From an uncultured Bacilli bacterium (GTDB lineage: Bacteria; Bacillota_I; Bacilli_A; RF39; UBA660), in NCBI GenBank assembly GCA_944359015.1, contig CALVSK010000006.1, positions 1 to 37,746 of the forward strand: a stretch of DNA of 37,746 nucleotides, written 5' to 3'. This document shows, in pieces, positions 7,870 through 15,054 of the stretch (positions are counted from its first letter, which is position 1; each line of letters starts with the position of its first letter). Below the pieces are notes generated by a model that worked only from the letters and a program-made list of their open reading frames with translations, did not search any database and had not been told where the DNA came from. Both the position numbers and the translations under genes were made by a program.

Positions 7870-7907
7870 AAAAGTATATCTATAATATTTCTTCGATATA
7901 CTTTTTT
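7868..7907. terminator. Bidirectional terminator between convergent genes
   Basis: AAAAAAGTATATC (7868-7880) pairs perfectly over 13 bp with GATATACTTTTTT (7895-7907), with A-runs and T-runs on both sides. The loop contains the last codons and stop of the minus-strand gene. Confidence 0.9.
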
Positions 7908-8197
7908 AATTGTTTAGCATTTTTGCCAAATATTATTTTTAATTGATTATCTATTTCTACAATACCTTTAGCTCCAAGCTTTTGGATTGCATCTTTATTT
8001 GCTAATGATACATCTTTTAATATTACTTTAAATCTTGACATATTACACTCAGCATTTACTATATTATCTTTACCTCCAAGATAAGTTATTAATTTGTTTG
8101 CTTCAATATTAAAATTTTTCTTGGATAATTTAACTATTACTAATGAGATAATAATTAATACTATTCCTATTATAGTATATTGAATTATTGTTTGCAT
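7880..8197 (-). CDS. Orphan membrane-anchored PTS EIIB-like domain with displaced catalytic Cys
   Basis: The 105-residue protein has an N-terminal membrane segment (~residues 5-24), then a domain matching the glucose-family EIIB fold: YLGGKDNIVNAECNMSRFKV, LGAKGIVEIDNQLKIIFG. In true EIIB domains a phosphorylated Cys precedes (I/A)TRL(R/K)V; aligned here, that position is Asn (C-N-M-S-R-F-K-V) and a Cys sits one place earlier. Phosphotransfer is therefore doubtful. No EIIC, EIIA or sugar gene is near. It may be a sensor or scaffold that kept the fold. AGGTGAT precedes the ATG. Confidence 0.75.
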   Translation of the reverse strand: MQTIIQYTIIGIVLIIISLVIVKLSKKNFNIEANKLITYLGGKDNIVNAECNMSRFKVILKDVSLANKDAIQKLGAKGIVEIDNQLKIIFGKNAKQLKKYIEEIL

Positions 8198-8243
8198 TTA
8201 TATCACCTAGTTAATTATACAACAATTTTCATAAAAATAAAAG

Positions 8244-8272
8244 TTGCAAATTTATTATACTTAAAATATAAT
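8244..8272 (+). promoter_or_regulatory. Promoter of the 8299 gene
   Basis: TTGCAA (8244-8249), a 17-bp spacer and TATAAT (8267-8272) form a strong housekeeping promoter 27 bp before the start codon. Confidence 0.8.
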
Positions 8273-8298
8273 AATCTAATATTGATTGGAGATACATT

Positions 8299-9312
8299 AT
8301 GGGATTATTAAATATTTTTAAAAAAAATGATAATAAATTAAGAAGAGTAAAAAATGAGCCAAAAGTTATTTTTAAAAATATGGAATTACAAATCGTTATT
8401 GGACAATGGTTAGGTGTTTTACCTACAGTTAATTTTAATGAACATTTATTTCAAAATATTGACTCGGGTACTATATTAAAAAATAATGGTTTGACTAAAT
8501 CTCAAAAAGAAAAAATTGATTTTCTTTTTGGTCAAATATTAAAGCAAATTGGTGTATCAGAAAATGAAGTATGTATTGTAACGGATTTAAAACAAAATAA
8601 TTTTTGTTTTAAAGTTTATTTAAAAAATGGAAGATGTCTTAATATGCAAATAGTTGTTGATGAAAACAAAGAATTTTTGTCAGAGTTGAAAGTCGATTGG
8701 GGCAAGAAAATAGAAACATATTTTTTAAGTGTTACAAAATTAGCTTCGTTAAATTTACAATGTTATGAATTGATTTCAAGTATAAATGGAAATAAATGTT
8801 TAAGAAATTTTTCATTGGATTTAGCTTCATTTAATTTAGAGAATAATGGTAATAATTTATCAATTGTAGTAACAAGACCTGAAAATGAAGAGCTCCAAAA
8901 AAGATTGGCAGTTATTTTTAGATTAGGAGATGAAAAAGAACTTGAAAGATATTTGTTAGAGGCTTCATTTCCTTTGGTTATAGATGATGTAATTAAAAAA
9001 TTAAGAGAATGTTTATCAAGTAATGATTTATCTGTTTATCCAAGAATATCTATAAGAATTTTTAAAAAAGATAAAGAAAAGGTTTTGGTGACTGATTTAA
9101 TTGAAATAAAGTATGGAAAAGTTATAAAAGTTAAAAAAACTCAAGGTAGTAAAACTGTTTCATGGGATATTAATGGAAGTTGGTCATATCATGAAGATTT
9201 TGCTTTTGGATTAGAAAAAAATGGCTGTCAAATTAAACCACAAGAAATTTTTGATTTTAATAGTAGTGAAGTTGAAATGATTAGAAAACTAATAAGGGAT
9301 TTAATGAAATAA
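8299..9312 (+). CDS. Protein of unknown function, 337 residues
   Basis: The ATG is preceded by TTGGAG. The product is soluble, with no signal peptide or membrane segment. It begins MGLLNIFKK, the short amphipathic start often seen on proteins that touch the membrane. The rest is a mix of strands and helices without a motif I recognise. There is a cluster of strands around residues 105-135 (FCFKVYLKNGRCLNMQIVV) and another at ~250-290 (ISIRIFKKDKEKVLVTDLIE). It has its own strong promoter and stands between a minus-strand EIIB-like gene and the coat-like gene. Its function is unassigned. Confidence 0.7.
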   Translation: MGLLNIFKKNDNKLRRVKNEPKVIFKNMELQIVIGQWLGVLPTVNFNEHLFQNIDSGTILKNNGLTKSQKEKIDFLFGQILKQIGVSENEVCIVTDLKQNNFCFKVYLKNGRCLNMQIVVDENKEFLSELKVDWGKKIETYFLSVTKLASLNLQCYELISSINGNKCLRNFSLDLASFNLENNGNNLSIVVTRPENEELQKRLAVIFRLGDEKELERYLLEASFPLVIDDVIKKLRECLSSNDLSVYPRISIRIFKKDKEKVLVTDLIEIKYGKVIKVKKTQGSKTVSWDINGSWSYHEDFAFGLEKNGCQIKPQEIFDFNSSEVEMIRKLIRDLMK

Positions 9313-9354
9313 GTTAAACTAAATTAATTTGAAAATTCTATTTATTTTGTAGAC

Positions 9355-9381
9355 ACTTATTTTAAGATTATTCATAAATTA
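9355..9381 (+). promoter_or_regulatory. Sigma-K-like promoter of the coat protein gene
   Basis: AC (9355-9356), 16 bp and CATAAATTA (9373-9381) match the sigma-K form AC-N16/17-CATAnnnTA. It lies 30 bp before the start of a CotY/CotZ-like gene, the class of gene sigma-K and GerE control in Bacillus. Confidence 0.45.
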
Positions 9382-9411
9382 TTAATGAAAGTACATGAAA
9401 GGGTGAAAGTT

Positions 9412-9858
9412 ATGAATAATCAAAATAATAACAGAGATGGAAATTGCATAAATGAAATATTATGTGTCATCTTAGTTTTACAAGAAAATGCATGCCCAGA
9501 CAACTGTTTACAAACATGTGATAGACCAGTACTTGGTGGTGGAACTAATTGTATAGTATGTAATACTAGACCAGTAATGTTATATACTTGTTGTGGAAAT
9601 GGAGTTCCTTGGAGTATGCCAATAACTAAAGATTCAACATCAAGTTGTGCTGGAGAAGGTAGTACTACAACTTGTTCAAATGTATTCAGAGTAGAAAAAA
9701 TAGAAGGAAATTGCTGTACATTTAGAGTATTAGCAGAAAATACAGACTCTACAAGTTTATATCCTTATGTTGCAACTAATGTATTCTTTACAATGGATTG
9801 TAGTTGTTTATGCAGTATAAGATGTTTATCTGATACATATGTAGATTGTCTTTGTTAA
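9412..9858 (+). CDS. CotY/CotZ-like cysteine-rich spore coat protein
   Basis: The start at 9412 is chosen because AAGGGTG lies just upstream; an earlier in-frame ATG at 9385 has no such site. The 148-residue protein has about 20 cysteines. It follows the CotY/CotZ pattern: CINEILCVILVLQENAC near the N-terminus, a VMLYTCCG segment, FRVEKIEGNCCTFRVL (~residues 92-107) and FFTMDCSCLCSIRCL near the C-terminus. CotY and CotZ form disulfide-linked crystalline layers of the spore coat crust. This implies that the organism, or a recent ancestor, sporulates. A sigma-K-like promoter precedes it and a strong terminator follows, so it is a single-gene unit. Confidence 0.8.
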   Translation: MNNQNNNRDGNCINEILCVILVLQENACPDNCLQTCDRPVLGGGTNCIVCNTRPVMLYTCCGNGVPWSMPITKDSTSSCAGEGSTTTCSNVFRVEKIEGNCCTFRVLAENTDSTSLYPYVATNVFFTMDCSCLCSIRCLSDTYVDCLC

Positions 9859-9860
9859 GT

Positions 9861-9890
9861 AAAAGCCACGGAAGTGGTTTTTATTTTGAT
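9861..9890 (+). terminator. Terminator of the coat protein gene
   Basis: AAAGCCAC (9862-9869) pairs with GTGGTTTT (9874-9881) around a GGAA tetraloop, and the T-run follows. Confidence 0.9.
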
Positions 9891-9897
9891 TAAATTT

Positions 9898-9906
9898 TGA
9901 TATAAT
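9898..9906 (+). promoter_or_regulatory. Extended -10 promoter of ylxM
   Basis: TGATATAAT fits TGnTATAAT. Transcription should begin near 9913, which is the first possible start codon. Confidence 0.6.
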
Positions 9907-9912
9907 GATTTT

Positions 9913-10221
9913 GTGATTTGTATGGAAGACTATGTATATTATGGTAATTTATTAGACATATATCAAACTTTATTAAATGATAATAATAAAATAATATTTA
10001 AGTTATATTATGAAGAAAATTTAACTTTTCAAGAAATTGCAGATAATTTAAATGTATCTAAAAGTTATATTGGTAAAATAATTAAAAATACTCAAAAAAA
10101 ATTAAATGATTATGAAAGAAAATTAAATGTTTATAAAAATAAAGAAATATTAAAAGAATTATTGAAAATTGATGATATAAAAATTATTAAAAAGAAACTT
10201 ATTGATTTAATCGAAAGTTAA
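9913..10221 (+). CDS. ylxM: YlxM-family HTH protein (SRP-associated)
   Basis: The 102-residue protein carries a sigma-70 region 4-like helix-turn-helix (NLTFQEIADNLNVSKSYIGK, ~residues 36-55) within the YlxM/UPF0122 layout, including IYQTLLNDNNKIIFKLYYEE and KLNDYERKLNVYKNKEIL. YlxM is usually encoded beside ffh and binds the signal recognition particle; here ffh is absent and ylxM sits before a hydrolase-wall operon. The start is either GTG at 9913, which would coincide with the predicted transcription start, or ATG at 9922. Neither has a ribosome binding site, so the mRNA may be leaderless or nearly so. Confidence 0.8.
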   Translation: MICMEDYVYYGNLLDIYQTLLNDNNKIIFKLYYEENLTFQEIADNLNVSKSYIGKIIKNTQKKLNDYERKLNVYKNKEILKELLKIDDIKIIKKKLIDLIES

Positions 10222-10279
10222 AATAAGTATGTTCGTGATTATTTTTTAGGCATATGTTATAATATGGGTGGTGATTAAA

Positions 10280-11017
10280 GTGGAAATGGTTGTAAAAGAT
10301 TCAAAGATAAATTTTGATTACTATGATAATAAAAGCAATTTTTGTTTGGTTTTTTTACATGGATGGGGTCAAAATATTGCAATGATTGAGCCACTTGCAA
10401 AGCCTTTTTTAAAAAAATATAGTTGTCTATTAATAGATTTACCAGGGTTTGGTAAGAGTCCAGAACCACCATTTGCTTGGACTTTGAATGATTATGCCGA
10501 AATGATAAATATATTAGTAAAGAAATTAAAATTAAAAGATTTAATTATTGTAGGTCATTCTTTTGGAGGAAAAGTAGCTTTAGTTTATGCTCTTAATTAT
10601 GAAGCAAAAAAATTAATTTTATTGGCAAGTCCTTATACAAAAAAAATTAAGAAGCCTACATTAAAAATGCGTTTTTATAAGTTTGTGAAAAATACTCCAG
10701 GGTTAAAGGTTTTTGAAAATTTTGTAAAAAACAAAGTAGGTTCAGTGGACTATAGGAATGCATCCCCTTTAATGAGAAATATTTTAGTAAAACATATAAA
10801 TCAAGATTTAGTTGATGATTTACCTAATATTAAAATACCAGTTTTATTAGTTTGGGGTACTAATGATAATGCAGTTAGTTATGAAGATGCCAAAAAATTA
10901 GAAAAAATATTGCCGAATGCTGGTCTAGTTACTTATGAAGGTGCTACTCATTATGCATATTTGGAAAGATTACATCAAACTGTGATGATTATTAATAGTT
11001 TTATAGGAAGTGATTAA
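10280..11017 (+). CDS. Alpha/beta hydrolase
   Basis: The GTG at 10280 is favoured because GGTGGTG lies at the right distance; ATG at 10286 is the alternative. The ~245-residue protein is a canonical alpha/beta hydrolase: HGWGQN oxyanion region (~residue 30), nucleophile elbow GHSFGG (~residue 93), acid in WGTNDNAV and His in THYAYLE near the C-terminus. No signal peptide is present, so it is cytoplasmic. The substrate is unknown. It overlaps the following murF frame or lies 1 nt from it, so the two are probably co-transcribed with the wall genes. Confidence 0.85.
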   Translation: MEMVVKDSKINFDYYDNKSNFCLVFLHGWGQNIAMIEPLAKPFLKKYSCLLIDLPGFGKSPEPPFAWTLNDYAEMINILVKKLKLKDLIIVGHSFGGKVALVYALNYEAKKLILLASPYTKKIKKPTLKMRFYKFVKNTPGLKVFENFVKNKVGSVDYRNASPLMRNILVKHINQDLVDDLPNIKIPVLLVWGTNDNAVSYEDAKKLEKILPNAGLVTYEGATHYAYLERLHQTVMIINSFIGSD

Positions 11018-11018
11018 A

Positions 11019-12599
11019 TTGTTCTATTTTATTTTAAGTTTAATTCCAGGTTTTTTATATCTTTTTTTTAAAACAAAAAAACCTTGTCAAATGCTTCAAC
11101 AAAATTGGTATAATGATGCAAATAGATATTTAAAATGGATATTATGTAATTTATTAACTGTTTTTGGTTATTTTGATTTTTTTATATTTTTTGTTATTTT
11201 ATTTAGCGATTTTTCTACTTACTTAGTTTGGTGTTTTGCTATTTTTTATATTGTAATGTTATTAATTTTTTATGCTCATAGTTTAAAAGAACAAAATAAA
11301 AAACCTTTAGTGTTTACTTCTAGAATAAAAAGATTATATATAAATATGTATTTAATATTGTTTATAATATTGATTATAATGTTAGTAACTTTTAATTATG
11401 ATTATTTAGCAATTTATTATTTAATATTTGGTTTATTTATATATTTTAATTGGTTTGTTGTTTCTTTTATTAATTTTTTGAATAAACCTATTGAAAAAAT
11501 GGTTTTTAATTATTATAAAAATTGTGCTTCAAAAAAATTAGATTCTTTGCCAGAGTTAAAAAAAATTGGTATAACGGGGTCTTATGGTAAAACTTCAGTT
11601 AAAAATATGGTAAATGAAGTATTAAAAGTTAAATATAATAGTTATGCAACTGATAAAAGTTATAATACTATGAACGGTTTAATGTTGACAGTTAATAATA
11701 AATTAAATAATTATACTGATATTTTTATTGCTGAAATGGGTGCTTTTCATAAAGGAGAAATTAAACAAAAAGCGGATTTTATAAAACCACAATATGGAAT
11801 ACTAACAGTTATTGGGGAAGCTCATTTAGAAGATTTTAAAACAAGAGAAAATATTAGAGATACTAAATTTGAACTTATTGAAAGTTTACCTAAAAATGGT
11901 ATTGCAATACTTAATAAAGATGATGAATATCAAGTTAAATATAAATTAAAAAATAAATGTAAAGTTTTGTGGATATCTTTAAATGATTCTAGTGCTGACT
12001 TTTATGCAAGTGATATTAAAATGAATAACTCTGGTATGTCTTTTAAAGTTACGTTTAAAGATGTAAAAAAGACTGTTACTTTTAAAACTAAATTATTGGG
12101 GATTCATAATGTTTCAAATATATTATTTGCTATAGCTATAGGTTATTTATTTAATTTAAGTTTTGATGAGTTAAAATTAGGGGTAAAAAATATTAGAAGT
12201 ATAGAACATCGTTTAGAATTAAAAAAATGGAATAATATTTATTTAATAGATGATGCTTATAATTCTAATCCTGTAGGTTCAAGCATGGCGTTGGATGTTC
12301 TTAATTTAATGCCTGGGAAAAAAGTTATTGTTACTCCTGGGATGATAGAACTTGGAGATAAACAATATATATATAATAAAGAATTTGGTAAAAAAATTGC
12401 TAAAGTATGTGATGAAGTTATTTTAGTTGGAGAAATGCAAACTAAGCCTATTATGGATGGTTTAATGGAAGAAAAGTTTGATAATGATAAAATCTATGTA
12501 ATAAATGATATAAAAGATGCTTTTAAAATGTTTAATAAATATTCAAAAAATACATATATTTTACTTGAAAACGATTTACCAGATATATTTAATGAATAA
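11019..12599 (+). CDS. murF: MurF-like Mur ligase with N-terminal membrane domain
   Basis: A TTG start at 11019 is chosen because AGGAAG lies 8 nt upstream; GTG at 11010 is too close to that site. Residues ~1-160 contain four or five membrane segments and replace the usual soluble substrate-binding domain of MurF. The central ATPase domain follows, with the P-loop GITGSYGKTS (~residue 185), AEMGAFHKGEI and NKDDEYQ. The C-terminal ligase domain has DDAYNSNPVG. MurF adds D-Ala-D-Ala to UDP-MurNAc-tripeptide; the next gene, ddl, makes that dipeptide, which supports the call. Another Mur-type ligase with a membrane anchor remains possible. Confidence 0.8.
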   Translation: MFYFILSLIPGFLYLFFKTKKPCQMLQQNWYNDANRYLKWILCNLLTVFGYFDFFIFFVILFSDFSTYLVWCFAIFYIVMLLIFYAHSLKEQNKKPLVFTSRIKRLYINMYLILFIILIIMLVTFNYDYLAIYYLIFGLFIYFNWFVVSFINFLNKPIEKMVFNYYKNCASKKLDSLPELKKIGITGSYGKTSVKNMVNEVLKVKYNSYATDKSYNTMNGLMLTVNNKLNNYTDIFIAEMGAFHKGEIKQKADFIKPQYGILTVIGEAHLEDFKTRENIRDTKFELIESLPKNGIAILNKDDEYQVKYKLKNKCKVLWISLNDSSADFYASDIKMNNSGMSFKVTFKDVKKTVTFKTKLLGIHNVSNILFAIAIGYLFNLSFDELKLGVKNIRSIEHRLELKKWNNIYLIDDAYNSNPVGSSMALDVLNLMPGKKVIVTPGMIELGDKQYIYNKEFGKKIAKVCDEVILVGEMQTKPIMDGLMEEKFDNDKIYVINDIKDAFKMFNKYSKNTYILLENDLPDIFNE

Positions 12600-12611
12600 A
12601 GGAGTGATTTT

Positions 12612-13769
12612 ATGCTAAAATTAGGTGTTATTTTTGGAGGAGAAACTGTTGAACATGAAGTAAGTATTATTTCTGCTTTACAAGCAATAAGTAATATTGA
12701 TAAAAATAAATATGATGTTATACCTATATATATTTCGAAAGATAGAATTTGGTATACAGGTGATGAGTTAAAAGATATAAAATTTTATTCTGATTTTGAA
12801 AATAATAAAAAAGTATTAAAACAAATTGTGCTTTATAAAAAAGGTAATGAATTTTATCTTAGAACTGTTGATAAATTAATTAGTAAAAATCTGACTAATA
12901 TTGATATTGTTTTACCAATAGTTCATGGTAATAATGTCGAAGACGGCTCTTTAGTTGGGTATTTAGATACATTGGGGATTTGTTATGTAGCTTCTAGAGT
13001 TTTAGGTAGCAGCATTGCTCAAGATAAAGTGGTGATGAAAGACCTTATGAAAGCTCATAATATACCAATTGTTCCTTATGTTTGGTTTTATGATTATGAG
13101 TATTTAAAAAATAAAAATAATATCTTAAAGGAAATAAAAAATTTAGAATATCCAGTTGTTGTAAAGCCTGCAACGCTTGGAAGTAGTGTGGGTATAACTT
13201 TTGTAGATAGTGAAAAGAAAATTGAAGATACTATTGAAGAAGCAATGAAATATGATGTTAAAATAGTGGTAGAAAAAGCAGTTACAAATTTAATAGAAGT
13301 TAATGCTAGTGTACTTGGAAACTATGAAACTCAAAAAGTTAGTACTTTAGAAGAAGTTATGGGACTTGATGAAATATTAAGTTTTAATGATAAATATTTA
13401 TCCGATGCTAAAACTAAAGGGATGGTTGCTACTTCTAGAGTTATTCCTGCAAGAATTTCTGATAAATTAACTAAAGATATAAAAGATACAGCAATTTTAC
13501 TTTTTAAAGTATTTAATTTAAGTGGGGTTGTTAGAATAGATTTTCTTATCGATGGTAAAAATAAAAAGTTTTATGTTAATGAACCAAATACTATTCCAGG
13601 AAGTTTAGCTTTTTACTTATGGAAGTATGAAGGTTTAGAATATAAAGATATGTTAAATGAAATAATTGATTTATGTATGAAAGAATATAAACAACGCTTG
13701 AAAAAAATAAAAAGTTTTGATTCAAATATATTAAAAAATTTTAATGGTGCTAAAGGTGTAAAAAAATAA
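12612..13769 (+). CDS. ddl: D-alanine--D-alanine ligase
   Basis: The 385-residue cytoplasmic ATP-grasp enzyme joins two D-alanines for the peptidoglycan stem peptide. Visible motifs are GVIFGGETVEHEVSIISA at the N-terminus, HGNNVEDGSLVGYLDTLG (~residues 102-119), VVKPATLGSSVGI and the metal-binding FYVNEPNTIPG near the C-terminus. The NDKY sequence in the omega-loop region has the Lys-Tyr typical of D-Ala-D-Ala rather than D-Ala-D-lactate ligases. AAAGGAG precedes the ATG. It sits 12 bp after murF and before a D,D-carboxypeptidase gene, forming a wall operon. Confidence 0.95.
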   Translation: MLKLGVIFGGETVEHEVSIISALQAISNIDKNKYDVIPIYISKDRIWYTGDELKDIKFYSDFENNKKVLKQIVLYKKGNEFYLRTVDKLISKNLTNIDIVLPIVHGNNVEDGSLVGYLDTLGICYVASRVLGSSIAQDKVVMKDLMKAHNIPIVPYVWFYDYEYLKNKNNILKEIKNLEYPVVVKPATLGSSVGITFVDSEKKIEDTIEEAMKYDVKIVVEKAVTNLIEVNASVLGNYETQKVSTLEEVMGLDEILSFNDKYLSDAKTKGMVATSRVIPARISDKLTKDIKDTAILLFKVFNLSGVVRIDFLIDGKNKKFYVNEPNTIPGSLAFYLWKYEGLEYKDMLNEIIDLCMKEYKQRLKKIKSFDSNILKNFNGAKGVKK

Positions 13770-13822
13770 TTTACTTTGTAATAAATTATAAAAATAGTCA
13801 TAATTATTTAGTAGGTGAAGTT

Positions 13823-14980
13823 ATGAAAAAATGGTTACTAATAATTATGACTTTTTGTTTGTTTCCTTTGATATCTTTTGCGGAAGAAGATTTTGCTAGT
13901 GGTGCTAAAAGTGCAATTTTGATTGATAATGCAACAGGAAAAGTTTTATTTGAAAAAAATGCAGATGAAGTACTTCCTCCAGCATCAATGACTAAAATTG
14001 GTAGTATGTTAATTATCATGGAAGCAATTAATCATGGTAATTTAAAATTAGATGATAAAGTTACTATTAGTGAAGAAGCTGCAAATATGGGAGGTTCTCA
14101 AGTATTTTTAGAAGCTGGTGAAGTTTATACTGTTCATGATTTATTAAAAGCTGTGGCAATAGCTAGTGGGAATGATGCTGTAGTTGCTCTAGCAGAAAAA
14201 GTAGCGGGTTCTCAAGGTGAATTTGTCAATATGATGAATAAAAGATTTAAAGAGTTGGGGGCTAAAAATACAAATTTTGTTAATGCCCATGGTTTGGATG
14301 CTGAGGGACATTATTCTACAGCAAGAGATATGGCTATAATTGCTAGAGAATTGTTAAAACATGAAAAAATATTGGAATATACTAGTATTTATGAAGAATA
14401 TTTAGAAAAAAATGATGGCTCTAAAACTTGGTTAGTAAATACTAATAAATTAGTTAGATTTTATGATGGAATCGATGGTCTTAAAACTGGTTATACTACT
14501 AGCGCCGGTTATTGCTTAACTGCTACTGCAAAAAAAGATAATTTTCGTCTTATATCCGTAGTAATGGGGGAGGAATCTACTGAAAATCGTAGTAGTGATA
14601 CTGTAAAAATGTTAAATTATGGATTTAATACTTTTAAAATAAATACAATAAAAACTAATGATGAAATATTGGGAAAAGTAAGAGTAGAAGGTGGAAAAGA
14701 AAACTTTGCAGATATAGTTTTATTAAATGATGCAACTGAACTTTTAAAAAATACTGATGAAGTAAGTAATTATAAATTTAATTTAAAAGTAGATAGTATT
14801 AAAGCTCCAGTGAAAAACGGAGAAGTCGTTGGTAGTGCTGAAATAATAGATGATGATGGTAATATTGTTGATGAAGTTGATGTAACAGTTAAAACTGATA
14901 TAAAAAAAGCAAATTTTTTTGATTATTTATTTAAGAATATTAAAGTAATGGTAGCTGGTAAGACAGTTATAAAACAATAA
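13823..14980 (+). CDS. D-alanyl-D-alanine carboxypeptidase (peptidase S11, DacA/DacF type)
   Basis: The 385-residue exported enzyme removes the terminal D-Ala of peptidoglycan stem peptides. A signal peptide is visible (MKKWLLIIMTFCLFPLISFA, cleavage near residue 20). The penicillin-binding triad is complete: SMTK (residues 55-58), SGN (~114-116) and KTG (~216). A PBP5-type C-terminal domain follows, ending in a basic amphipathic stretch (FDYLFKNIKVMV) that probably touches the membrane. GTAGGTGAAG precedes the ATG. It is the last gene before a strong terminator; murF-ddl-dac may be one transcript. DacF (spore cortex) versus DacA cannot be settled here. Confidence 0.92.
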   Translation: MKKWLLIIMTFCLFPLISFAEEDFASGAKSAILIDNATGKVLFEKNADEVLPPASMTKIGSMLIIMEAINHGNLKLDDKVTISEEAANMGGSQVFLEAGEVYTVHDLLKAVAIASGNDAVVALAEKVAGSQGEFVNMMNKRFKELGAKNTNFVNAHGLDAEGHYSTARDMAIIARELLKHEKILEYTSIYEEYLEKNDGSKTWLVNTNKLVRFYDGIDGLKTGYTTSAGYCLTATAKKDNFRLISVVMGEESTENRSSDTVKMLNYGFNTFKINTIKTNDEILGKVRVEGGKENFADIVLLNDATELLKNTDEVSNYKFNLKVDSIKAPVKNGEVVGSAEIIDDDGNIVDEVDVTVKTDIKKANFFDYLFKNIKVMVAGKTVIKQ

Positions 14981-14992
14981 TCCTTATTAATG

Positions 14993-15018
14993 AATTAGTG
15001 AAAACTAATTTTTTTTTG
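14993..15018 (+). terminator. Terminator after the carboxypeptidase gene
   Basis: AATTAGT (14993-14999) pairs with ACTAATT (15004-15010) around a GAAA tetraloop, followed by a long T-run. Confidence 0.9.
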
Positions 15019-15028
15019 CTGGTTAAAG

Positions 15029-15037
15029 TGTTATAAT
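15029..15037 (+). promoter_or_regulatory. Extended -10 promoter of dnaB-dnaI
   Basis: TGTTATAAT fits TGnTATAAT and lies 17 bp before the dnaB start codon. Confidence 0.6.
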
Positions 15038-15054
15038 GTAGTTGATGGGTGTTG

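Noticed and set aside
7880-8197. Functional sugar PTS component
   Set aside because: The catalytic Cys is not in the conserved position and no EIIA or EIIC gene is present.
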